5,299 bases of DNA from Streptosporangiaceae bacterium (GCA_030040475.1 JASHTQ010000444.1:1-5299); one strand, 5' to 3'; positions 1 to 5,073 are shown, counted from the first letter of the stretch. Numbers and translations are program-made. The notes: generated by a model not told the origin, from the sequence alone.

Positions 1-1550
1 GGGACGCCGACGAGCTGCACGACCTGCTGATGACGCTGTATGTGATGCGGCCCGCGGCGTCGTGGGAATCGTGGTTCGGGGAGCTGTCTGGTGCTGGGAG
101 GGCTGGCGAGGTTCTTTTGAGTGACGGGGGCGTTCTGTGGTGCGCGGCGGAGCGGTGGGGGGTGGTGGAGGCGCTGTTTTCTGGGGCGGTGGCGGGGTTC
201 TCGGGGGTTGCGGGGGTTAAGTCGATGGAGGCGGAGGCCGCGGCGGCGGAGATGCTGCGGGGGCATCTGGACGTGTCCGGGCCTTGTACTGGGTCGTCGC
301 TGGCCGCGGCCACGGGGCTGGGGGTCTCGGCCGTGTCGCTCGCGCTGGTCAGGCTGGAGACTGAGGGCTTCGCGTTGCGGGGGCGGTTTACGGATCCGGA
401 GGGTGCTGAGGAATGGTGCGCGCGGCGGGTGCTGACGCGGATCCACGCCTATACCCGGCAGCGCAAGCGGCAGGAGGTCGAGCCGGTCACGGCGCAGGAC
501 TTCATGCGGTTCCTGCTGCGCTGGCAGCACGTCACCCCGGACACCAGGCGCGAGGGCAGCAGGGGCGTGCTCGCGGTGGTGGGGCAGCTGCAGGGCTTCG
601 AGCTCGCGGCCGGCGCCTGGGAGAGGACGATCCTGCCGGCCAGGGTGACCGGCTACCGCAGGGAGTGGCTGGACGAGGTGTGCCTGGACGGCGGGATCTG
701 CTGGGGGCGGCTTTCGCTTCCGGCTCGCGGCGAGCCCGAGGAACTCCCCCGGCGCAGCGGCCTGGCCCCGTCCAGGGCGACGCCGATCACGCTGACGATC
801 CGCGACGACCTGCCGTGGCTGCTGCGGGCGGCGCGCGGCGAGGCGCGCCCGGCGGACGTCGGGCCGGGCCGGACCCGTGACGTGATCGACGCGCTTGCCG
901 AGCGCGGCGCGCTGTTCCAGCCCGACCTCTCCGCGCTGACCGGGCGGCTGCCCGCCGAGATCGAGGAGGCGCTGTGGGAGGGCGTGGCCCGCGGGCTGGT
1001 CACCGCGGACGGCTTCCGCGCCATCCGGTCGCTGTTCGGCCGGCGCGCCGCGGCGGCCAGCAGCATCGGGCGACGCCAGCTCCGCCGCGGCAGCCAGCTC
1101 ACCTCGCGAACCGCGGGGCGATGGTCGCTGCTGCCCGAGCCGCCGGCCGAGTGCGACCCCGACGACCTGGCCGAGGCGGTCGCGGAGCAGCTGGCCGTCC
1201 GGTGGGGCGTGGTGTTCCGCGACCTGCTGGCCCGGGAGAACATCGCGGTGCCCTGGCGCGAGGTGCTGTGGGCGTTCCGGCGGATGGAGGCCAGGGGCAC
1301 GGTCAGCGGCGGCAGGTTCGTCAGCGGGTTCAGCGGGGAGCAGTTCGCGCACCCGGACGCGGTGAGCATGCTGCGGGAGATCAGGAAGCGGCCGCGCAGC
1401 GGCGAGACCGTGCAGCTGTCGGCCGCGGACCCGCTGAACCTGGTCGGCATCGTGCTGCCCGGCCCGCGCATCCCCGCGGTGGCGACCAACTCCGTCACGT
1501 ACACCGACGGCGCGGTAACCGGCCAGACGCGTCCCGTGCTGACCGCCTGA
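1..1550 (+). CDS. lhr: Lhr-type ATP-dependent DNA helicase, C-terminal part (5' end outside window)
   Basis: The frame is open from the left edge and enters with DADELHDLL, so the gene is already under way; about 515 residues are visible. Lhr proteins of actinobacteria are about 1,500 residues: two RecA-like helicase domains, a winged helix and a DEAD/H-associated domain, then a long C-terminal region of winged-helix modules and a beta-barrel. Only the end of the DEAD/H-associated region and the C-terminal region are here. Recognisable stretches are RRVLTRIHAYTRQRKRQEVE followed by FMRFLLRWQHV (about 426-533), WLDEVCLDGGICWGRL (666-713), and near the end GEQFAHPDAV and SAADPLNLVGIVLPGPR. The ATPase motifs lie upstream, outside the window. 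Lhr is a 3'-to-5' ssDNA translocase and helicase linked to DNA repair, known from mycobacterial and E. coli work. The C-terminus looks complete. In some actinobacteria a nei-type glycosylase gene adjoins lhr; none follows here. The first 400 bases differ in codon use from the rest. Confidence 0.92.
   Translation, partial: DADELHDLLMTLYVMRPAASWESWFGELSGAGRAGEVLLSDGGVLWCAAERWGVVEALFSGAVAGFSGVAGVKSMEAEAAAAEMLRGHLDVSGPCTGSSLAAATGLGVSAVSLALVRLETEGFALRGRFTDPEGAEEWCARRVLTRIHAYTRQRKRQEVEPVTAQDFMRFLLRWQHVTPDTRREGSRGVLAVVGQLQGFELAAGAWERTILPARVTGYRREWLDEVCLDGGICWGRLSLPARGEPEELPRRSGLAPSRATPITLTIRDDLPWLLRAARGEARPADVGPGRTRDVIDALAERGALFQPDLSALTGRLPAEIEEALWEGVARGLVTADGFRAIRSLFGRRAAAASSIGRRQLRRGSQLTSRTAGRWSLLPEPPAECDPDDLAEAVAEQLAVRWGVVFRDLLARENIAVPWREVLWAFRRMEARGTVSGGRFVSGFSGEQFAHPDAVSMLREIRKRPRSGETVQLSAADPLNLVGIVLPGPRIPAVATNSVTYTDGAVTGQTRPVLTA
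183..216 (+). other. Four-tract G-quadruplex motif inside lhr
   Basis: Four runs of four or five G lie on the coding strand at 183-186, 194-197, 203-207 and 212-216. They are separated by 7, 5 and 4 bases, which satisfies the usual rule of tracts of three or more with loops of one to seven. The motif would be present in both the non-template DNA strand and the mRNA. The codons read through it normally (Gly, Ala, Val, Phe, Ser). Folding is inferred, not shown. Confidence 0.6.
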
Positions 1551-1580
1551 GGATTTCACCTGAATTCGGGTTACCGTATT

Positions 1581-1621
1581 TTGTGCATGACGCGTTGTGA
1601 CCTGTGTATGAGTTGTGCATA
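1581..1621 (+). repeat. Direct repeat TTGTGCAT, two copies
   Basis: TTGTGCAT occurs at 1581-1588 and again at 1613-1620, 32 bp apart, with a related TTGTGACC starting at 1595 between them. Each is followed by A or G, giving 9-mers that match the DnaA box TTRTCCACA at seven or fewer of nine positions. They could be weak boxes in the orientation opposite to the main cluster at 1625-1697, or sites for another regulator. They lie just after the lhr stop codon. Confidence 0.4.
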
Positions 1622-1624
1622 AAC

Positions 1625-1697
1625 GGTGGATAAGGCGGTGGATAACCGGCGCCACGTGCGGATAAAGGTACGGCAACTGTGGATATCATGTGGATTT
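1625..1697 (-). promoter_or_regulatory. Cluster of five DnaA-box-like 9-mers, helically phased
   Basis: Read on the minus strand, five 9-mers resemble the DnaA box TTATCCACA: TTATCCACC at 1625-1633 and again at 1637-1645, TTATCCGCA at 1657-1665, ATATCCACA at 1678-1686, and AAATCCACA at 1689-1697. The first four differ from the consensus at one position and the last at two. All share one orientation. Their starts are 12, 20, 21 and 11 bp apart, so close to one or two helical turns, which would place them on one face of the DNA. Such clusters occur at origins and at DnaA-titrating or regulatory loci; a DnaA-box cluster outside oriC is known in Streptomyces. No dnaA or dnaN gene is near, so this is probably not the chromosomal origin. 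DnaA binding is inferred. Confidence 0.5.
1684..1689 (+). promoter_or_regulatory. Possible -10 element TATCAT
   Basis: TATCAT matches five of six bases of the sigma-70 -10 consensus and fits the TANNNT pattern typical of actinobacteria. No good -35 is seen 16-19 bases upstream. It would start a transcript near 1696, running through the hairpins to the terminator ending at about 1960. It overlaps the DnaA-like box at 1678-1686, so DnaA could affect it. A second, weaker candidate is TTGTGA (1595-1600) with CATAAA (1618-1623) at 17-bp spacing. Both are guesses from pattern alone. Confidence 0.25.
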
Positions 1698-1716
1698 AAA
1701 AAATTATCAGATAAAT
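1694..1716. other. AT-rich island
   Basis: This 23-bp stretch holds only three G or C (G1710, C1708 and one edge-independent neighbour at most), in a window that is otherwise very GC-rich. It includes a run of six A (1698-1703) and a small inverted repeat, TTATC-A-GATAA, at 1704-1714. It sits directly beside the last DnaA-like box. An easily melted patch next to DnaA boxes is the layout of a DNA-unwinding element, but a strong promoter region would look similar. Confidence 0.45.
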
Positions 1717-1786
1717 CCTCTCGGAGCTCTTGCGCGGCACCGGCGTAGGGGAGTAGAAATTCATTCACCGCCGGAAACGGGCACCA

Positions 1787-1806
1787 CCTGGGGGGCAACT
1801 CCCGGG
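1787..1806 (+). other. Hairpin with GCAA tetraloop (first)
   Basis: CCTGGGGG (1787-1794) pairs with CTCCCGGG (1799-1806) around the loop GCAA (1795-1798), giving eight pairs including two G-U wobbles. It contains the sequence GGGCAAC that recurs in the next two GCAA hairpins. Confidence 0.5.
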
Positions 1807-1808
1807 GA

Positions 1809-1840
1809 CGTAAGGGAAATCGGGCAACCGATTTCTTACG
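1809..1840 (+). other. Long hairpin with GCAA tetraloop (second)
   Basis: The loop GCAA (1824-1827) is closed by GAAATCGG (1816-1823) against CCGATTTC (1828-1835). After a two-base GG bulge (1814-1815) the stem continues as CGTAA (1809-1813) against TTACG (1836-1840). That is 13 Watson-Crick pairs in all, unlikely by chance in a gap this short. It is also an imperfect DNA inverted repeat, so a protein-binding site is an alternative. Confidence 0.65.
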
Positions 1841-1880
1841 CGGGTACCTGGCCCTGGTGGGCGGCCCGCGGTGCTGGCGA

Positions 1881-1896
1881 GGCCGGGCAACCGGCC
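1881..1896 (+). other. Hairpin with GCAA tetraloop (third)
   Basis: GGCCGG (1881-1886) pairs with CCGGCC (1891-1896) around the loop GCAA (1887-1890). Its centre, CGGGCAACCG (1884-1893), is identical to the centre of the second hairpin (1821-1830), 63 bp away. Confidence 0.55.
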
Positions 1897-1916
1897 GGAC
1901 TGGCGCGGCAAGGCCG

Positions 1917-1960
1917 ACAAGGCCCTCCTCCATCTCATACATGGAGGGGGGCCTTGTTTC
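1917..1960. terminator. Strong bidirectional intrinsic terminator
   Basis: The left arm 1919-1933 pairs with the right arm 1941-1955 over 15 bp with one G-U wobble, closing a seven-base loop (1934-1940). C1918-G1956 and A1917-T1957 extend it by two more pairs. On the + strand the stem runs into TTGTTTCGTT, a moderate T-tract. On the minus strand the stem base is about 17 bases beyond the stop codon of the methyltransferase gene, where its terminator would be expected. It can therefore end both that transcript and any + strand transcript coming from lhr or the gap. Confidence 0.85.
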
Positions 1961-1973
1961 GTTCTGCGGAGTA

Positions 1974-2777
1974 CTAGGGGCTGGGCTTGCGGCCGACGGC
2001 GCCGTGCGCGGAGGCGCCGCCCTCGGGGACGGGGTCGCCGGGGTCCGGCCGCCACTCGTGGACCTGCACCAGGCCCGGCTCGACCAGGTCAAGCGCCGCG
2101 AAGAAGCGGGCGACCTGCTCCCGGGTGCGCAGCGTCTGCGGGGTGGCCACGCGCTCGTTGTAGACCCGCTGCGCCGCGTGCTGGGTCTGGTGGATGTCGA
2201 GCGCCGGGTGAGAGATCGCCAGGTAGCTGCCCGGTGCCAGCGGTGCCATGAGTGCTGCCACGATCCGCCACGGGTCCTCGTCGTCGGGTATCAGGTGCAG
2301 CACTCCGATCAGCATGACCGCCGCCGGCCGGCGCAGATCCAGCACGGCCGCGGCCCGGTCCAGGATCGGGCCCGGATCGCGCAGGTCGGCCTGCAGGTAG
2401 TCGGTGGCGCCCTGCGGGGTGCCCCGTAGCAGCGCCTGGGCGTGCCGGAGCACGATCGGGTCGTTGTCGACGTAGACCACCCGGGCCTGCGGCGCGACGC
2501 CCTGGGCCACCTCGTGGGTGTTGCCTGCCGCGGGGATGCCGGTGCCGATGTCGAGGAACTGGCCGATGCCCGCGTCCGCGGCGAGGAACCTGGTGACGCG
2601 GCCGAGGAAGGCGCGGTTGGCGCGGACCCTGGAGCGCAGCCCTGGGGCCGCGGCGAGCACCCGCTCGGCGGCCTCGCGGTCGGCCGGGAAATTATTCGTC
2701 CCGCCAAGCCAGTAGTCATAGACCCGGGCCGGGTGAGCGGTGCCGGTGTCGAGATCCGCGTCTGGTTCGGTCGGCAT
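1974..2777 (-). CDS. SAM-dependent methyltransferase, DUF574/Methyltransf_19 family
   Basis: A 267-residue protein of a family abundant in actinomycetes. The N-terminal signature HPARVYDYWLGGTNNFPADR is at residues 15-34. The SAM-binding motif I, FLDIGTGIPAAGNTHE, is at about 74-89, followed by VYVDNDP (101-107), whose acidic residue is expected to bind the SAM ribose, and YLQADLRDP (127-135). The rest forms the usual Rossmann-type C-terminal half, with LIGVLHLIPDDEDP. Members use S-adenosylmethionine, but their substrates are generally unknown and nothing nearby suggests one. I chose the ATG at 2777 because GGGTGGAG lies just upstream (2788-2781) and the family signature begins soon after. 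The frame stays open back to an ATG at 2867, but that start has no ribosome binding site and would add 30 unfamiliar residues. The gene stands alone, ends at a strong terminator, and is divergent from the membrane-protein gene. Confidence 0.92.
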   Translation of the reverse strand: MPTEPDADLDTGTAHPARVYDYWLGGTNNFPADREAAERVLAAAPGLRSRVRANRAFLGRVTRFLAADAGIGQFLDIGTGIPAAGNTHEVAQGVAPQARVVYVDNDPIVLRHAQALLRGTPQGATDYLQADLRDPGPILDRAAAVLDLRRPAAVMLIGVLHLIPDDEDPWRIVAALMAPLAPGSYLAISHPALDIHQTQHAAQRVYNERVATPQTLRTREQVARFFAALDLVEPGLVQVHEWRPDPGDPVPEGGASAHGAVGRKPSP

Positions 2778-2813
2778 GGGCTCCACCCGCTCATGTGGGT
2801 CAGATGAACAAAG

Positions 2814-2823
2814 TGAACGTTCA
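2814..2823. promoter_or_regulatory. Perfect 10-bp palindrome, possible operator
   Basis: TGAACGTTCA is a perfect inverted repeat, 37-46 bp upstream of the methyltransferase start and about 150 bp upstream of the divergent membrane-protein start. That is where an operator for the methyltransferase promoter would sit. It is short, so chance is possible. No clear -35/-10 pair could be assigned in the 195-bp spacer (2778-2972), which holds nothing else I can name. Confidence 0.35.
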
Positions 2824-2972
2824 GGATATCGGGCCGCCTTCTTAATGCCCGCCGGGACGGCGAGCATGGTTCGGGTGAGACGTCCGGAACTCGTCTTGCG
2901 CGATCGGCGCCAGTCTGCTGATCTTGATCTGCGGAATGGTGGCGTCCGTGACAGGTGGGGATGGTGGTAGGC

Positions 2973-3665
2973 ATGAACGAGGCAGACCTCGCCGCGGCGA
3001 CCGGCGACGCCGGGTCTTCGGGTTCTCCCGAAGCGCAGAGCGACGCCGCAGTGCTGGCCTTCAAGGGCAACGGCCAGCCGCTGGACCGGGCTCGGCCGCC
3101 GGCCATGGACCCGAGGGAGACGGGGCTGTTCGGCCCGCGGACTCCGGTGTCACGACATGACCGGGTGGTCGCCTACTGCCTCAGGGACGGCAAGGAGACG
3201 GTCCAGGACAGCTACGAGGTCATTCTTGGCGTCTGGCTCGGCGCCACCGCGAGGCTGCCCGCGGCGCGGCGGAGCACTGCAGGCAAGCTCGGCACGCGCA
3301 TGTGGTTCCTCTCCTGCACGATCTGCGGCTGCCTTTACCCTGCCGATGACCGGGCACGGGCGTGGGTGCACGCCAAGGGCGGGGACCTGCTGAACCCCGC
3401 CAAGCTCCCTGCGGAGCGACGGCTGCGGGCCGCGCGGGCCATGCGGCCGCACCTGCTCGGCGGTGCGAGCATTCTTGCGGCCGTTCTCGGCGTGACGGCT
3501 GTTTTCGCCGCGCCGCTGATCTGGGGACCGCTCGGCATCCTGCTCGGCATCACCTCGTACCGAGGTCGGCAGAAGTTCGGCAAGGCCGCAGCCGTGGTGG
3601 CGGCCGCGGGCCTGGTGGCGGGCACGATCTTGCACTACAAGGCGCCGTTCGGTTACGGCTGGTAG
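2973..3665 (+). CDS. Membrane protein of unknown function with a CxxCxC motif
   Basis: A 230-residue protein that I do not recognise. Residues 1-60 are rich in Ala, Gly, Ser, Pro and charged residues and look disordered. A middle section (about 61-140) is soluble-looking and carries CTICGC at 115-120, preceded by WFLS and followed by LYPADD; the three close cysteines could bind metal or form a redox site. The C-terminal third is hydrophobic: about 161-181, 183-195 and 204-221, giving two or three membrane helices. The glycine-rich repeats there loosely resemble DUF4190-type helices, which is only an impression. There is no signal peptide. The ATG at 2973 has GGTGG (2963-2967) five bases upstream; in-frame GTG 2955 and ATG 2961 are alternatives with worse spacing. 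Its last 13 bp overlap the end of the NAD kinase gene on the other strand. Confidence 0.65.
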   Translation: MNEADLAAATGDAGSSGSPEAQSDAAVLAFKGNGQPLDRARPPAMDPRETGLFGPRTPVSRHDRVVAYCLRDGKETVQDSYEVILGVWLGATARLPAARRSTAGKLGTRMWFLSCTICGCLYPADDRARAWVHAKGGDLLNPAKLPAERRLRAARAMRPHLLGGASILAAVLGVTAVFAAPLIWGPLGILLGITSYRGRQKFGKAAAVVAAAGLVAGTILHYKAPFGYGW

Positions 3666-4573
3666 CTGCCGCCCGGAGCGGCTTCGGCCGGGGCTGACAG
3701 CTCGGCGCGGGGCTCGGCTGAATCGGGAAGCTCGGCGGAGTCGGCGAGGCGCAGTTTGCGCCTGGCACGCTCGTAGAAGGTGGTGCGGCCCAGCCGGACA
3801 ACGCTGGCGGCACCGGGGCGCGGCCGCAACTCGACCCGGTCGCCGGGCACGACGTCCGCGGCAACGTTGCCGTCGGCCTCGACGGCAAGCCGTCCGCTCG
3901 TGGGGAGGATGTCCAGGGCAAGCCGTTCGTGGCAGGCAACCACGATGCCCCGGTTGTAGGCCGAGTGCGGCGCGGCGGGCGTGACAAGCAGAGCCTCGAT
4001 CGCCGGGCTCACGATGGGCCCGCCCGCGGAGAAGCTGTACGCGGTCGAGCCCGTCGGGGTCGCGACCACCACCGCGTCGGCCGCGTAGCTGACGAATCTG
4101 TCGCCGTCGGCCCGGACCGCGACGGCGGCGACCTTATGGCCGGGGAACCGGACGAACGCGATGTCGTTGAACGCGGTGATGACCTGGTCCCCCAGGATGG
4201 CGTCGACGGCAAGCCGGGGCTCGGTGGTGAACCGGTGCTCGTCGATGGCCGACAGCGCATCGGCCAGGTCGGGCACGTCGACCTCGGCGAGGAATCCCAG
4301 CTTGCCGAGGTTCACCCCGAGCACGGGGAAGCGCTGGCTGTCGGCCAGCCGCATGGCGCGCAGCATCGTGCCATCGCCGCCCAGGCTGACGAGCAGGTCC
4401 GCCTGCTCGCGCATCTGCTCGGCGGTCACCGGCTCGGCGGTGCAGGCGATCCTGCTGATTTCCGTGTCGATGCCGAGGACCCGTATCCCGCGTTGGTAAG
4501 CCCAGTCCAGGACGGACCCGACCGCCCCGCCGCAGTCACGCTCCGGGTGCAGCACCAAGCCAACGACATGCAT
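3653..4573 (-). CDS. nadK: NAD kinase (ATP- or polyphosphate-NAD kinase)
   Basis: NAD kinase phosphorylates the 2'-hydroxyl of the NAD adenosine ribose to make NADP in the cytoplasm. The 306-residue length is typical of actinobacterial enzymes. It opens with VGLVLHPERD (4-13), the usual first strand. The diphosphate-binding GGDGT is at 65-69, GVNLGKLGFLAEV at 86-98, the ribose-binding Asn-acidic pair as FND at 135-137 (Asp instead of the commoner Glu), and TPTGSTAYSFSAGGPIVSP at 172-190. TPAAPHSAYNR follows, where many relatives have TPICPHSLSNR. All key elements are present, so it should be active. The last 25 or so residues are a low-complexity Ala/Glu/Pro/Ser tail. ATG 4573 fits the family start; GGTGGG directly abuts it, too close for a normal ribosome binding site. 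The usual actinobacterial neighbours, tlyA and recN, are absent, so this may be a second paralog. The gene is divergent from the yjbR-like gene. Confidence 0.95.
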   Translation of the reverse strand: MHVVGLVLHPERDCGGAVGSVLDWAYQRGIRVLGIDTEISRIACTAEPVTAEQMREQADLLVSLGGDGTMLRAMRLADSQRFPVLGVNLGKLGFLAEVDVPDLADALSAIDEHRFTTEPRLAVDAILGDQVITAFNDIAFVRFPGHKVAAVAVRADGDRFVSYAADAVVVATPTGSTAYSFSAGGPIVSPAIEALLVTPAAPHSAYNRGIVVACHERLALDILPTSGRLAVEADGNVAADVVPGDRVELRPRPGAASVVRLGRTTFYERARRKLRLADSAELPDSAEPRAELSAPAEAAPGGSYQP

Positions 4574-4579
4574 CCCACC

Positions 4580-4585
4580 ATGATG
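4580..4585 (-). promoter_or_regulatory. Possible -10 element of a leaderless nadK promoter
   Basis: CATCAT on the minus strand matches four of six -10 consensus bases and ends six bases before the nadK ATG. That would put the transcript start at or next to the start codon. This fits the lack of a properly spaced ribosome binding site. No -35 is recognisable. Confidence 0.25.
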
Positions 4586-4607
4586 GCCGACTTCTTGCCC
4601 GCGGGCC

Positions 4608-4613
4608 TACGCT
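4608..4613 (+). promoter_or_regulatory. Possible -10 element of a leaderless yjbR-like promoter
   Basis: TACGCT fits the actinobacterial TANNNT pattern and ends seven bases before the ATG at 4621, the spacing expected for a leaderless transcript. No purine-rich ribosome binding site precedes this start. A -35 at the normal distance is not evident. Confidence 0.3.
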
Positions 4614-4620
4614 GCTTATC

Positions 4621-5073
4621 ATGCGCCGGGCACGGGAAGCGGATGTGCACGAACTGGCCATCGGGATGCCGGGCGTGGCGGTCGTGCACGGTTCGCGTGA
4701 TAACCCGATCTACCAGGTCGGCGGCAAGTCGTTCGTGTTCTTCCGCAACCCCCGCCCGGATGCCGTCGACCCCAGGACCGGCGAGCGGTACCCGGACGTG
4801 ATCATGTTCTGGGTCGCGTCGGAGGCCGACAAGCAGGCACTCGTGCAGGATGAGGCGTCGCCGTTCTTCACCACGCCGCACTTTGACGACCACCCGTCGG
4901 TCCTGGTGCGGGCGTGCCGGATCGGCGAGCTCACGCTGGCCGAGCTGACCGAGGTCGTCCAGGAGGCCTGGCTGTCGCGAGCCTCGCCGCGCCGCGCCGC
5001 GACCTGGCTCGCGGCACACGGCGGGCCGACCGACTTAGGGGTCGGGGCGGGGCCGGGTGGCCACCGCCGTTAG
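4621..5073 (+). CDS. MmcQ/YjbR family protein
   Basis: A 150-residue protein of the MmcQ/YjbR family (PF04237), small cytoplasmic proteins with a CyaY-like fold, often labelled DNA-binding without a proven role. Matching features are ELAIGMPGVAVVHG (11-24), YQVGGKSFVFF (31-41), a strand with VIMFWVASEADKQALV (60-75), FFTTPHF (82-88), and the C-terminal helix ELTEVVQEAWLSRASPRRAATWL. The family's core is roughly 115-130 residues, so the last 20 or so (Gly/Pro/Arg-rich) are a tail. ATG 4621 is the natural start, giving the expected distance to the MPGV motif, but it has no ribosome binding site and may be leaderless. It shares a 47-bp divergent spacer with nadK. Its stop codon overlaps the stop of the sigma-factor gene on the opposite strand. 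A functional tie to NADP synthesis is not established. Confidence 0.85.
   Translation: MRRAREADVHELAIGMPGVAVVHGSRDNPIYQVGGKSFVFFRNPRPDAVDPRTGERYPDVIMFWVASEADKQALVQDEASPFFTTPHFDDHPSVLVRACRIGELTLAELTEVVQEAWLSRASPRRAATWLAAHGGPTDLGVGAGPGGHRR

Larger units (their letters stand above)
1696..1960 (+). ncRNA. Candidate structured RNA: hairpin array ending in a terminator
   Basis: About 265 bases between the AT-rich island and the terminator hold no convincing gene but are dense with predicted stems. In order: CCGGCG (1740-1745) can pair with CGCCGG (1769-1774); a short stem closes a GAAA loop (1771-1780); then stems with GCAA loops at 1787-1806, 1809-1840 and 1881-1896; CGGG (1841-1844) can pair with CCCG (1865-1868); finally a long terminator stem at 1917-1957. 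Four GNRA loops on the + strand suggest that this is the RNA strand, since the complement would carry UUGC or UUUC loops. I do not recognise it as tmRNA, RNase P RNA, SRP RNA, 6C RNA, or a cobalamin, SAM or c-di-AMP riboswitch. As nothing is encoded downstream on the + strand before the convergent gene, a free-standing RNA is likelier than a riboswitch. Some listed stems are mutually exclusive. Transcription is unproven. Confidence 0.35.

Noticed and set aside
653..1504. 283-codon open frame antisense to lhr
   Set aside because: It lies wholly inside a clearly conserved gene; its Arg/Ser-rich translation is typical of the opposite strand of GC-rich coding DNA.
1558..1571. Near-palindrome ACCTGAATTCGGGT after the lhr stop as a terminator
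   Set aside because: It has no loop for an RNA hairpin, contains a mismatch, and lacks a T-tract.
1625..1716. The chromosomal origin oriC itself
   Set aside because: Actinobacterial oriC lies by dnaA and dnaN and has many more boxes; neither gene is here and only five imperfect boxes are seen.
1881..1925. SAM riboswitch, suggested by the GGCAACC string
   Set aside because: The bases form a closed GCAA-loop hairpin, the other conserved parts of the aptamer are missing, and no gene follows on the + strand.
1690..1977. 95-codon + strand frame across the hairpin region
   Set aside because: It reads through all the hairpins and the terminator, has no ribosome binding site and no familiar motif, and its composition is unlike a real protein.
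1571..2092. 173-codon minus-strand frame across the gap
   Set aside because: It starts within the methyltransferase gene in another frame and crosses the terminator; its Pro/Arg/Ser-rich sequence has no recognisable domain.
2778..2867. 30-residue N-terminal extension of the methyltransferase from ATG 2867
   Set aside because: No ribosome binding site precedes it, it would cover the palindrome, and the family signature fits a start at 2777.
2885..2912. ECF-type promoter beginning GGAAC upstream of the membrane-protein gene
   Set aside because: No matching -10 motif is found at the required 16-17 bp spacing.
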